DNA of 64,000 bases. It comes from Amphibalanus amphitrite. Lineage: Eukaryota; Arthropoda; Thecostraca; Balanomorpha; Balanidae. Position 1 is the first letter of the stretch; every line of letters starts with the position of its first letter. The DNA lies in contig NW_024881584.1 in assembly GCF_019059575.1 (NCBI RefSeq), positions 337,501 through 401,500 on the forward strand. Direction: 5' to 3'. The translations under genes and the position numbers were made by a program. Of the stretch, positions 9,261 through 21,152 are shown in pieces. The notes under the pieces were generated by a model. It did not search any database. It was not told where the DNA came from and saw nothing but the letters and a program-made list of their open reading frames with translations.

Positions 9261-12200
9261 GATGTGGATAAGAATGACGTGTTCGGCGCCAGCGTGCAGA
9301 AGCTGGCTGTGGAAGTGCGTGACTACTAATCTAGTCACTTCACTGCTGCGAGACAGGATCACTGGATGGCGAGCCGTGGCTGGGAGTGGTGCGTTGAGGA
9401 GCCGACCACCGACCCGAATGACACCGTCTTCATCCAGCCAGGGTGAGAGTGCCAGCAGACTACTCTTGCTAGAGACCGATCTGCCGTTCTTCAGGTCGAT
9501 CAGTTGCTGATGATACTGATCATTTTGCATCTTGCGCAGAATAAGGTTTTCTGCATCGTTCAACTCTGTCACCGAGAGCGTGCCAGCACGGCGCCATTCT
9601 TGCTCTTCTTGAAAGCCGTGTCTGGCCACGAAGTTGCAGAGAAACCGCATCAGCCAGGCGACGGAGCGTTTGTAGCGAGTCCAGCTTGAGAATCTGCTGG
9701 GGTCAGGGAGAACAATCCCTGTGCTGAGATCAGTGGAGGTGAGATTCACGACCCTGACCTCGGGATCACCATCGTTTATGGCCTTTTGGCGAACCTCTGA
9801 AGGCCATTGATCCGGCGGCTGGCGAAGGAAGGCAGGTCCTTGAATCCAGCGGCTATCCGGTGTCAACTGAGAAGCCGGCAGACCCCGCGAGCAGTCGTCC
9901 GCCGGGTTTAGGTATCCTGGGACATGCCGCCACCGCGATGGTTCTGAGCCTTGGCGAATCTCCGCTATTCGGTTGGCGATGAACGTCTGGAAGCGTCTGC
10001 TTTCGTTGTTGATGTATTGGAGAACCACCATACTGTCGCTCCAAAAGTTGACTCCATCAATTGCGAGCTTCAGTTCTCTTCTGATGGCGTCTGCCAGTCG
10101 AATGGCTAGCACAGCCGCTTGAGTTTCAAGCCGAACGATAGTCATCTTCTTTAATGGAGCGACTCGAGTCTTGCTCATGACGAAAGAGACGGACACAGTG
10201 CCGTCAGCCGATGTCTCTCTGAGGTAGGCCACGGCCCCGAAGGCGAGCTCGGAAGCATCACAAAATATGTGAAGCTGCCGATCACGTGCAGGTGAGTCGC
10301 ATGCTTTGAAGCTCCGAGGAACTGTGAGTGCTTCTAAGCACGCCAATTCTCCCGTCCAACGAGTCCATTCTTCCGCCGTCGTTCCTGTGAGCTCACAGTC
10401 CCAGTCGAGTTTCAGTGCCCACAGCTTCTGCATCACGATTCTTGCGAGAAGAGTGAATGGAGAGGCGAATCCGAGTGGATCGTAGATGGAGGCAGCCATC
10501 TGAAGGATACCCCGTTTTGTAGGAGGCACAGTTCGGTGATGAACATGCAGCCTTAGCAGGTCAGTCTCTGCGTCCCACAGCAAACCGAGGACGCGTTCTG
10601 TCGGCAGCTGCACGGTCAGATCTGCCGCTGATGGTGTACGTTCGGACTCTGGCACAGCGGCGAGGACGTCACGAGAATTGCTGAGCCATTTGGTGAGTCT
10701 GAAGCCTCCTCGAGATACGAGTGCTGTCACTGCTGGGAGGCTAGTAATAGCCGAGTCGCTGTTTGGCTCCGAGCTGAGGAAGTCGTCCATATAGAAGTTG
10801 CAGAGGACCGCTTCTGTCGCCGCTCTGTCCGAGTCAGTGTCAGCCGCCATGTCATTGGCGGTCTTGCGAAGAGCATACGATGCCGAAGCCGGTGAGCACC
10901 GGGCTCCAAAGATAATACGGTCCATTTGGTACACATCAGGAGGTCGGGTAGTGTCCAGATCTCGCCAAAGAAAGCTGAGTGCCGGCTGATCGTCCTTCAC
11001 TGCCACCACCTGATGGTACATCTGTTCGATGTCGGCCGAAACACCGACTTGCTGCTCCCTGAATCTCAGAAGAACGCCGGGAATCGTCTGAAGGAAGTCA
11101 GGGCCAGTGAGAAGCTGACTGTTCAGCGAGATTCCTCTGTAGCTGGCTGCAGCATCGAATACCACACGGATCTTTCCTGGCTTGTTTTGGTTGACCACTG
11201 CATGATGCGGCAGGAACCATCGTTTCTTGTCTGCTCTCTCGAGTTCTTCTGGGCATAGCATTCGAGCGTATCCCTTGTCCAGATACTGTCGAAAGGTATC
11301 TTTGTATGCAGCTGCCGTCCCTGGTTGGCGGAGAAGTCTTTTTTCCGTGCTCTCAAGTCGATTCAGTGCTGCTGTGTAGTTGTCTGGCATGGAGACGTCG
11401 TCTGATCTCCACAGTAGACCGGTCTCGTACCTGTCCCCGCGCCATTTCGTCGTCTCAGCGAGCAGCTTCTCCGCGCGCCTATCTTCAGCTGATGAGGCGA
11501 CGTTCTCGCTGAATTTGGTGCCGAAGGACTCGGTGGACCACCATTCCTTCACCAGAGAGCTCAGCTCTTCTTCTCGAGTGTCAACTCGTGCCATGTGCAT
11601 GACGTGACGAGCACCAGGCGAGACCAGCTGTGTGATGTTGCCGCTTAGACACCAACCAAAGGCTGTACGAACGGCCACTGGCTGGCCTGGCCTACCAACG
11701 CGTGCCTCGTGCTGCACTATTGCTTCAGTGACGTTAGCGCCTAACAGTAGTTCGATCGGCTTGTCACTAGTGTCTGGAATATCGAGATCGGAGAGATGTA
11801 GCCACTCGTGTCGCCGACTCCAGTCGATTGTTTGCGGCTGCACGTTCAGCTTAGGAACGGAGTATACCTCTTGTACGGTAATATCCGCTCTTCCGTTTCC
11901 ATCCGACATTGGCGACACCTGCAGTTCAAATCGGTGCACAGTTCTCTTCTCGCCGGCCCCTTCGACGTTGTTCAGTTGCAGCTCCTGGCGTTCTCCGATG
12001 ATACCCAGGCGCTGCCTCAGCCGATCGGTGCAGAGAGAGGTTTGTGCTCCGGCGTCCAGTAGTGCGTGCGTGTCACTGCACTCGCCGTCTGGCCCGTACA
12101 CACGCACTGGTACGACTTGAAGAAGTGTAGACGTTCTGGTCGCATTCAGCGCGGCTCCGATCGTGCGATTAGTTGAGTGCTGCTCTGCTGGATCCATATG

Positions 12201-13877
12201 TTGTTGGGTTTGCTCGAGCGCGGCAGCCTGCTCCGTTCCACGACGCTCGAAAACACGCTGGCTGCCATGTAGTAACTGGTGGTGTCTGCCTCCACAGCCG
12301 GCAGAACTGCACTGTTGGACAGATGTGGACGGGCACCTTCTCGAGATGTGTCCCGTCTCCAAGCAGCGAAAACATCTGTCATTGTCAGCGATGTATCGAG
12401 CTCGTTCCGACACCGACTTTTGGGCAAATGCATTGCAGCGAGCCAAGTCGTGTCGGCGATTGCAGAGGGGGCACGCCGGCTGGGAGCCATGCTGAGTGGC
12501 CACCGTGGCGAGAGCCGAACGCGCACTCGATCCATGCCTCTGACGCGACGCCGGCGGTCGGCGCTGACTGTCTGCCGCTGAGCTGATGCCGCTGTTTCCT
12601 TCTCGCTCAGACATTGAGCTGCTGAGCAATATCCGGACTTGTAGAGCTAGCCAGTCATCCAAATCCGACAGTGTGACTTGCCTTGGCTCCAGCTCTACTG
12701 CTCGTTTTCCCCACTCGTGACGGAGTTGAATCGGCAGCTTCACGACTGCTCGTCGCAAGTTCTCACGGCTCGTGACGTCACCATGATAGCCGAGCGATTG
12801 GAGAGTCGCAACCGCAGAATGGAGACGAGCTTGGAACTTTTCTAGGGCTGCTGCGTCGAGGTGCTTCAGAGGCTGGCTCTCGAAAACCGCCCTCAGGTGC
12901 GCAAAAACGATATCGTCACTCCTGCCGAATCGACTTTGGAGAGCTTGTAGCGCCTGCGGGTAGAGCTCGCCATCGTATAGCATGCCTTCGATTGTTTTCT
13001 GCGCCAGACCAGTGACTGCCGACTGTAGATGAACGATTTTTTCTGCGTTTGACAGCCCTGGTTGCTTGTGAATCAGCGCCTCGAAAAGTCCAATCCACTT
13101 TGGCCACTCCAGAGGCTCACCCGAGAACTTCGGCAGTGTTATGCGCGGCACGCTGTGGAGCTCGGTGTGACGCGCTGTCGTCTCTCTCTGTTGAGCTGGT
13201 GAGGCCTCAGGACTGTTCAGCCTCCTGATCCAGTCTGCTGTTCTCAGGTTGCTGTCACCAACGTTCGCACTTTCATTCTCAACTTCACAATCGGCAACAG
13301 CAGCTTCGTCTCTGATGTCATCAGTTCTATCCAGATTGACTGTCCCTGACTCAATGGCTTCTTGCCGTAGTCGAGCTTCAAGTTCTGCTGTTTCAGCCGC
13401 TTCTCTAGCCGCCTGAATCTTCAGGGTGAATTCCTTTTCGCACTGAAGTCGTTTTTCTTCCTGGCGACTCTTCAAGGCGGTCAGACGGGCCTGAATCACA
13501 GCCTCATGTGACTGAGCCACAGCTGCCGTCGAACGATGGGACGCTGCTGCACTAGCTTCAGAAGCGGCCTCGTCAGATCTCGATTGAAGGTAAGTCATTA
13601 TCTTTTGAACGATACTGTTCCGCTGTGCTTCGATTTCGATCATGTATTCGTTTGCCTTCGATTTCTCTTCCTCGTCCGTCAATACCAGCAGGTATGACTC
13701 ATTGGAGTCCGTCACTGTGTCCATTGCACGGTCAATATCACCGAGCAGCTCTTGGAGAATGGTACGACTGCCTCGAACTGCGATCAGATTCTCGGCTCGA
13801 TTGCAGATGCGTGTCAAACACGACTTCTTGTTTGCTCGGATCCGCTTCAATCTTGCTGCTTCGGGTGATTGATCCAT
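9261..13877 (-). CDS. BEL Gag-Pol, N-terminal to RNase H and start of integrase
   Basis: The frame starts MDQSPEAARLKRIRANK. A coiled-coil-like Gag part rich in Ala, Glu and Arg (residues 1-240) leads to a BEL Gag core (PRITLPKFSGEPLEWPKW). A CCHC knuckle CFRCLETGHISRRC lies near residue 504. The aspartic protease has LLDAGAQTSL near 609. RT has YMDD near 1029, and RNase H has FCDASELAFGAVAYL near 1206. The domain order and the DAGA protease motif place it in BEL/Pao. The LINE interrupts the element at the low-coordinate end. Confidence 0.93.
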
Positions 13878-14058
13878 GTTGATTAGTTGCTGATGTTGAG
13901 CAGCACGATGATTCAGAGCATACGTTGTTATGCTTAGAAGCCATGCAATGCGCGGAACGTTACGTTATCTGTGGCCATTACGTTAAGTGCGAACGATGCG
14001 AAACTCAAAAAACGTAACTTAATTCACGATAATGACGTTAGAGCGAACGACGATATAA

Positions 14059-15256
14059 CCCGCGCCCTGGTGGGGTCTGTTTATAACGCGACCTGGTGGG
14101 GGGGCTATTTTTTGCCCCCCCCCCCTCGTATCTCCGAAACTACTGGACGGATCCGCAAAATTCAAACGGCGTTCGAAAGGCCTGTCAAATTTGTCGAGGA
14201 AAACCAAATTTCATTGACCTCGGGGTCACCGATGACGTCACAGGTCAGGTCAAAGATGAAATGTTTCACCGTTCACGGGTCTTCTAGGGAATGCGCTATA
14301 ACACCGAGGAAAACGCACTTTGTCGAGAATCAGCGATAGGGCGTCAGTTGCCTAGTAGATATATTACTATTAGGGGTCACTGACAATACCAGGTCAGGTC
14401 ACAGGTCAGGTCACCAAGGGTCACAGGTCAGGTCACATGAGCCCAACTTTACTAAGGTTATGTGATGCATGTTTTATGGCCAATTTTTCATTTCCAACTC
14501 AATGGTATTGGTTATAAGACTATCAGGTACGGCTTAGGTCACTTTCTGGTGAAGTTCAGGTCAAGGTCAGGTCAAGGTCAGGCCAAAAAAGGTCAAATTT
14601 TAAAGTTGATAGTTTTGCATAAAATGGGTATTGATTCGATGCAGCTCGTCACGGGGAGTCTAATGGTGGTCTTTGTTTTGCGCTACGGGGTCTAGAATTG
14701 CCAAAAAATGAGTTTGAAAATTTGACGTCATCAATTTTGAACAGTTTTTTCGCTATAACTTCGCCAAAAAAAGAGGTATCGATATCAAATTTGGTATGTG
14801 GATGGAAGGCGGTAAGGACTATCACATATATTCCGGTTTTTGCGAAATTCAAAAAACTTTTTGGATTTTTCGATTATTATATGCAAAAAAAATATTTTTT
14901 GATTTTTGGGGGTCAAAATCCAAAAATTTCAAAAATCCGAGATAGCAGTTTTGTAGCCCTGTTGATTCTACAGCTTTTATGTCTTTATCATTTTTCTGTA
15001 TTTGCAAAGCTATAGGCCTGACAGCTCTTCCCGCGAAACCCTTTTTTGGGTCGAAAACGGCAGAACATGACGTCACTCTGACGTCATTTCCGGCCAACCT
15101 ATCATAGCCTTTGGAAAAATTTTTGGTCACAATGTGTAAAATTGATGTCCGGGAGGGTACTGAAAGTTTGGTGACGATCGGCGCAGCGGTTCTGGAGATA
15201 TATCAAAAAGTCTGGAGGGGGGGGCAAAAAATAGCCCCCCCCCACCAGGGCGCGGG
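14059..15256. mobile_element. TTAA-class element in the BEL leader, with ATAA duplication
   Basis: The terminal inverted repeat CCCGCGCCCTGGTGG is present at both ends, and ATAA stands at 14055-14058 and 15257-15260. Just inside each end lies a G-run, TTTTTTG, C-run hairpin. A second degenerate copy of the left end (GCGACCTGGTGG) follows at about 14088. The interior has AGGTCA runs and matches 42924-45025 (without its insert). No coding capacity. Confidence 0.85.
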
Positions 15257-15329
15257 ATAACGCTCAAAGGCTACGTTATTCGTGAACATTACGTTAGAGC
15301 GAACGAGACGACACACAAATTACGTTATC

Positions 15330-15351
15330 CACGACCCGGAGGACCAAAAAA
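15330..15351 (-). other. Primer binding site of the BEL element
   Basis: Directly inside the 5' LTR the minus strand reads TGGTCCTCCGGGTCGTGG. A tract starting TGG that complements a tRNA 3' end is expected at this place. The priming tRNA was not identified. Confidence 0.6.
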
Positions 15352-15594
15352 TGTTGCGAACGAATCGAATCCGATCCGATCGACCGGTAAAGTTACGAAT
15401 AAGCAAAATCCGAATAATACGGAAGTCGAATTAAACTTGTTCCGAATCGATCAATCTATATTGTTCGCCATTTTTCCTTCTAATTTCAACGAGTTCATTC
15501 ACACGACAACAATAGCACCGACGAAATTCCGACTGCGTGAAAATATGCAAAATGGCGCGTGCCATAACACACTGGAGCCGCTACGGCGGCGACA
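15352..15594 (-). repeat. BEL LTR (5' LTR in element orientation)
   Basis: The second 243-bp LTR, which appears identical to 2421-2663. CCTGT follows it at 15595-15599. Confidence 0.95.
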
Positions 15595-15599
15595 CCTGT

Positions 15600-16152
15600 A
15601 ACCGTAGTTTTACTAGGTAGGTATTTTGCCGATTCTACCTAGCTAGGTATTTTGGTGCAAGAGGCCTCTGGTCCCGATGTTTGAGAATGTTTGGAATGAC
15701 GTTCGTCCAAAAGAGGCGCCTTTCAATTTTCTCCCATTGACTTAGGTAGGCATACCTAATGAAGAGGCTGCAAAATTTACATGTTTTTAGAGGTCACTGA
15801 TATCAAAAATTCAAGATATGAATGTTGTATTAACTGTTACTCTTATCAATCGCTGAAAGTTTCAAGGACATCGTTCATTCGGTGTAGCAATGCCAATGAC
15901 ATGGATTCTAACTTTTTTGAGGTGAGGTCACTTGACCTAGCCCGGTGACCTGACCTCGAAAGACCTGAGTTTGAAATCCTCACATGTGCAGAAAAGATGC
16001 AAAAAGATGCATAAGATGCATAAAAAAGATGCATAAAAATAAATTTGTGACACGCTCCGCACCGCCGTTTTTGAGATATCTGCGAAAACCCACAATGCGG
16101 TGTTCAATCTCCCCCCCCCCCTCCCACACACACACGGCCCGGCGCGGGCTAG
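15600..16152. repeat. Right half of the older repeat split by BEL
   Basis: From CGATGTTTGAGAATG onward it follows the right halves of 41528-42685 and 49557-50725, up to a C-run and the end GGCCCGGCGCGGG. The first 60 bp (TAGGTAGGTATTTTG words) are an extra stretch with no match in those copies. Confidence 0.6.
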
Positions 16153-16900
16153 AGAGGGTTGGAAGCCCATGAGACGGAGACCGTTGGAGGGAGCTGCAGG
16201 ATCGATACTGTTAGAGATGGCCGCAGTAAGCAAGTCTCGTTACTGGTATTAGTGTAACAGCACGCATTGTATTTAGCCAATGAACTAAAACGCCGGCCTC
16301 CGCTGAAGGAGTAGCATTTGATACAATAGCAAATACCACATTACCTATTTCTAATCCGTCTACCTAGCCCAAACTTCCATAATCTTCCTTATCTTATCCG
16401 AACAATATTCAACGCAATGTGCGGATGCCTTCCTAGTTCCTACTCCCTTCCGCCCTCCCCCCTCCGATAGGTACTTAGGTAGGTAGTGCCATGACCTTTG
16501 AGGCTGTGACCTCTTTTCCGAGACCATGTTTGGCCGGAATCGCGATTCGGCGTATGTCGGCTCTCATTAGCCGCGCGTTTGCAAGCTTTTCGTGGTTTCA
16601 AACGTTCTCAAACATGTGATTTGATGTTGCTCCCATACTTAGGGTGGGTGTCAAGGTCACCTGAAGGTCAGGTCAGGTCATTGACCTTTGGTGACCTCGG
16701 TTCACTTTTTCAGGTCAGGTCAGGTCATTGACCTTTGGTGACCTCGGTTCACTTTTTCGAGTTTTACATGTTTCTAGGCTAGTTTTTTTTTTAAGCTGAA
16801 TTCGAATTTAGAAACCATTTGAACATTTACGAAGTAGTTTTGGTGCCTTCGTAACATGTCACGAAGCTGTCAGAGGCGGTTGACACGTATTACGATTACC
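16153..16900. other. No gene recognised
   Basis: There are several AGGTCAGGTCA runs, with one 60-bp direct duplication near 16670-16760. I see no coding frame of interest. Confidence 0.4.
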
Positions 16901-17275
16901 CGTCACGACCCCTACCGGTTGACCTGACCTGACCTGACCCGACCTGGTCTAAAGGCTTAAAGACATCATCTCTGATCAAAACTAACACGATATTCGTGAT
17001 CAGCACCCCGGAAAACCCCATAGCAGCCACACTTCACGACCTTCTAACAGGTCCCGATTTTCCCGATTTTCGGGTCATTGACCTGACCTGGAAGGTCACC
17101 CGATGACCTAGGACCTTAAAATTGGGTATCATCGGCTTCCTCTCGTGACGGGCAGCACGCTCGTTTTTCCGCGAAGCTCTAGCTCGATCAGGGGCCAAAC
17201 GCGAGGGGGGGGGGGCGTACCAACCAACCCCCCTTGTGCCGTCTAAGGACGCAAAATGGCCTGTGCCGGCGAGGG
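16901..17275. mobile_element. TTAA-class element, right end only
   Basis: It ends CCGGCGAGGG at TTAA (17276-17279). The last 200 bp, including the G-run/C-run hairpin, match the right end of the copy 28720-30235. The left end was not found. Confidence 0.6.
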
Positions 17276-17279
17276 TTAA

Positions 17280-18820
17280 CGCGCGTTGGGGGACCGAAAC
17301 GGTCCCCCTCTCCTTTTCAGTGGATATCTCCCAAAGTATAGCAGATATCGCCACGAAACTTCAGGACCCTTCTGGGCATCAATTTTACACCTTGTCACCA
17401 AAAAATTCAAAAGTCTTTGATAGGTTGGCCGCAAATGACGTCATAGTGACGTCATGTTCTGCCATTTTCAGCCCAAAACAGGTTTTGCGGGAAGGGTTGT
17501 CCATTGTCATTCCTACAGTTTTTGGGGAGAGAGAAAAATGTTTAACATTACCAAGGTGTAGAATTAACAGTGCTACGAAATTATCTCGAATTTTTCGAAA
17601 TTTATGGATTTTGACACAAAAAAAAATCAATAATGAATTCAGAGGTAAAATACCTCCAAAATACCATTTTTTTTTAAAAAGCTTGAAGAAAATCGGAGTT
17701 TTTGTTGGAAAACGTTTGGTCTGCTATTGACATCTGACATTGCCGGTCCCGTAGCTCAGTTGGTTAGAGCGTTGGACTCCGCGTGGTGAGAGCACGCGTT
17801 CCCGGTTGTGACAGTCCGGGTTCGAAGCGCGACGGGCGCTCGACATTTATGGGCCTCCTGACAGGTATGGTTGCGGTTGGTGGCAGGCCGTAGCCAGGCG
17901 AAGTCAGCGAGGGGACCGGCCGTGCGCGGCTTTGTGCGCACGTTAAACTTTGGACTCTAAATTCTGCCATAGAATCGGAATTGCGCGATCGGAGGGTAGA
18001 GGACAGGGTCATTCGCAACAAGCTTTGCTTAGCGGTGGCTCTGTCCTTGTGATTCCTTCCCATCAAAAGGTTCGGACTAAATTTATTAAAAAAAAAAGAC
18101 ATGCCAACTTTGAGCTCAATAGCTTCATTTTTGGTAAAGTTATGGCGAAAAACTGCTCAACACTTTTGACGTAAAATTGTCGGACTAAATTTTTAGCCGT
18201 TATAGACCACGCATAGTAAAACGAAGACCACCATTGGATTCCCTGTGATGAGCTGCATCGAATAGACACCCTTCTATGCAAAAATATTAATTTTTAAATT
18301 TGATCTTTTTCGACCTAACCTTGACCTGACCTCCACCAGAACGGAGCCTAATGGTCGTGTAACCCACACCATTGATTTTGAAATGTAAAATTGGACATAA
18401 AACATGTAGCACATGTCCCTAGTAGGTATAGTTGGGTCCATATTTTGACCCTTTGTGACCTGACCTCCGTGACCTGTTCTGGCATCAGCAACCTCCTAAG
18501 CAGCATAATGCATATGTATTAGCGACCAACGCTGCATCGATTATTTTCGATAACCTGCCTTTTATTCAAGTTATAACGCATTCCTTAGAAGGCCCGTTAT
18601 CGGCGAAAAAATGCGACTTTTGACCTGACCTGTGACGTCATCGGTTGCAACTAGGTCAACAAAACTTGGATACAAGGTAGTTTCTTGGTGGCGCTATCGA
18701 ACGTCGTTTGAATTCTTAAAATCAGTCGGAAACTTTCTGAGATCTTAGGGGGTCGAAACGCCGCCCCTCCCCCCCCCCCAATGGGTGGTGGGGTCCGCCA
18801 ATAGCCCAACGGGGCGCGGG
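17280..18820. mobile_element. TTAA-class element containing a SINE
   Basis: The left end CGCGCGTTGGGGG stands after TTAA (17276-17279), and the right end CCAACGGGGCGCGGG stands before CTAA (18821-18824), a decayed duplication. A hairpin lies inside each end. The interior resembles 36426-37110 and is interrupted by the SINE at 17745-18097. Confidence 0.75.
17745..18097 (+). mobile_element. tRNA-derived SINE
   Basis: The 353-bp element starts with a tRNA-like head. Box A is TAGCTCAGTTGG (17752-17763) and box B is GGTTCGAAGCG (17819-17829), at normal tRNA spacing. A tRNA-unrelated body and an A-rich tail follow. GACATTGCC at 17736-17744 and GACATGCC at 18098-18105 form a near-perfect target duplication. 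The acceptor stem does not pair properly and the body is long, so this is a SINE rather than a tRNA gene. Confidence 0.85.
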
Positions 18821-18839
18821 CTAAGATATCCTACGGTAC

Positions 18840-19430
18840 TCCGGGAAGGTCTTCATGCCTGAACACTGGACAGAGCGCCGGGACCGCTGAAAAGGTGGGC
18901 GTAATGTTTCAGCCTGCCTCATAAACAGGATTCATCGACCACTCAGATACTTCTTGAGCACTTTCCGAATTGTGATTGGGCGCTGTAATGAGCTGCCGGA
19001 GAGCCACTCTGATCGAGAGCACCGCCATCGCTCGGCGCCGGGTCCCGGACGGCCGCACTCGGGGCTGGGCACTCAGGGCCGGCACTCAGGACCGGCACCC
19101 ACGGCCGGGACTCGGGGCTGCGCGCAGTCAGGGCTGGGCGGTCAGGGCTAGGCAGTAGGCACTCAGGGTATGTAAGCGGGCACTCAGGGCTTGGTGCTGC
19201 GCTCACCGAGCTCTGCTGATGGCGGGCTGAATACCTGAATACGGCCACCGGGACCCGAACGCTTGTCGGGTGCAGTCGGCCCACCGGGGTCCGTAACGTA
19301 CGCCAGCCTTCAGTCGGCCCCCCACCGAGCGACATTACTTGCCCCCCGGTGCACCGGGGCCCGAACGCCAGCCGGGTGCAGTCGGCCAATCTAGTTTTCT
19401 CACCGGTTTCAGGCCACTTATTTTTCACCC
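18840..19430. repeat. GC-rich degenerate tandem repeats
   Basis: Units like GGCACTCAGG recur between about 19040 and 19200. A longer unit containing CCGGGTGCAGTCGGCC appears twice near 19265 and 19370. No gene is supported. Confidence 0.5.
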
Positions 19431-21149
19431 CTCGGCTTTTTCAACAAAAAAAGAAAACATTTGCAAAAAAAAGTGTGGTATTCCGTCTCAAAGCTGTGGG
19501 GGCACCGCCCCCACGGCCCCAGAGTTGGGGGGGCAAGCTGCCCCCACTGCCCCCCGGCTCCCGCGCCTATGGGCGAGATTTCACTCGCACTCGAATGGGC
19601 GCATCCATCCTGTAAGTTTGTTGTTTTTAAGTGCCATAGGAGCCAATCGCCAGGGGGTCGTACAAACCCCCCCTCGCCGTCCGCGTAATGAAAAGGCCCT
19701 CGCCGGGCGAGGGTTTGAGAATTGTATTCTAAGTGCTAACTGTGATCTGGTGGCTACAATGAGTCCGTTAGATTTGGTCGTGCTTTGCTGTAGGCTACGC
19801 TCTTTTCCATCAGAGTGTCGAGGTGCGTCCGACTACGAGATTGGCGCGCCACCAGTGTGGACGGCAAACGACCACGATAGGCGTTATCGCAAGTGTATTC
19901 GCGGCCATTGGGGCGACGTAAGAAAAGAAGAAAACAACTGGCCCCAAGAACTTTAAATTATCAAATAGCATGCACCTTTTCCTTGATATGTAGAGAATTT
20001 ACCATTAATTGTTAGAGAAAATTGCATTTAAAATCTTCCATTTATGCTTTTTTCATTGTTTGCACAGTATGTTCTTTTACTAAGCTAGAAACACTAATTA
20101 GAAATAGTTCCAGCATCATCAAGAACAATAGGGAAGGCTTGAAGTGAATACAATAATCTAAACGGTTTTGTAATCCATGTGAAGACACTTCTAAAATTGC
20201 CTGTAGAAATATTGAAGGCAAGAGTTCAACTTTTTCACAAGACGGATGGCTATAAACCTATTCAACGTGTGACAACTCAGCTGGTATATCGTCGCCTACA
20301 GCCCAGCTTTCCCTAGTGACCGATAGAGGCGCTGCTATCGATGTCCGCCCGTGCCGCATAACGATCCTGTCGGAATTCAGGTCCCGATGGGACTACCACC
20401 CGGCTGGCGTTGGGGCCCCGATGGGACTACGACCCGACCCTAGGTTGACCTCTATTATGGTGTGCCCCCCAGTCGGAAAGTAGTTCCCGCGCCCCTGCTC
20501 GTCCCTGTGCAAATTTGGTGACTCTAAGTCAGTATTTAGGGGGTTTTGAGGGGTTTAAATGCAAAAAATTAAACCAGGATGCAAAAGTTTTCGCTGATAA
20601 CTTTTGACCTAGTATAGATCTATAGAAAAAGTAAAGGTACCAGTGAACTCAGCACGTCCGTGCGCATTGAATGGTGTACTTTGTTACCTGTTTAAGTGTA
20701 CACTTCCTTTAAAAAAAATCCTTAAAAGTTAAGTGAACTTAAAGTACTTAATTAAGTTCAAGCTATCAAAGTGCATCATATCACATGTCATTTGACTCTG
20801 CTGATCACAAGGAACACAATGACACCATTTTTAGGGTCTAGCCTCATTGTATGCCAAGTTATTAATAAAAACGTAGTATGCCCTTATCTGACCTTAAATG
20901 ACCTTAAACGACCCTAACTGGCGTCCTTTCAGCATGCAAACACAAAACTCATCCCGTATTGATGTAAACTGAGGCATTACAACACAAAAACGTTGAAATG
21001 GAGCATATGTTTACAGTTCCAGCCTTTCGAACAAATTTTCTATGAAATTGTCGTGACCTTCTAGATGACCTCGGGGCACCCAATTTTGAAAACCGGAATA
21101 CGTTACGGTCCAAACTCCATAGACAAGCGGACATACGGTTTTACAAGAG
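19431..21149. other. No gene recognised
   Basis: The left part has G-run/C-run pieces of the TTAA class (19490-19700). A direct repeat GGTCCCGATGGGACTAC-like occurs near 20380-20430. The rest is AT-rich with no convincing frame. Confidence 0.4.
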
Positions 21150-21152
21150 TTA

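Larger units (their letters stand above)
2421..15594 (-). mobile_element. BEL/Pao LTR retrotransposon carrying three inserted elements
   Basis: Two 243-bp LTRs (2421-2663 and 15352-15594, TG...CA ends) bracket the element. The 5-bp words CCTGT at 2416-2420 and 15595-15599 are the target duplication. On the minus strand the order is a tRNA-complementary primer site, a Gag-Pol frame with zinc knuckle, aspartic protease, RT with YMDD and RNase H, then integrase segments, and a purine tract. This domain order is the BEL/Pao type. The LTRs look identical by eye, so the insertion is very young. It is broken by three insertions (3283-5076, about 5600-9260, 14059-15256) and otherwise looks largely whole. 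Confidence 0.93.

Noticed and set aside
9504-13882. Plus-strand frames of 60 to 160 codons opposite the BEL Gag-Pol
   Set aside because: They are shadows of the long minus-strand frame and have no domain of their own.
17745-17840. Functional tRNA gene
   Set aside because: The boxes are good, but the stem does not pair properly, a body and A-rich tail follow, and a target duplication brackets 353 bp. It is a SINE.
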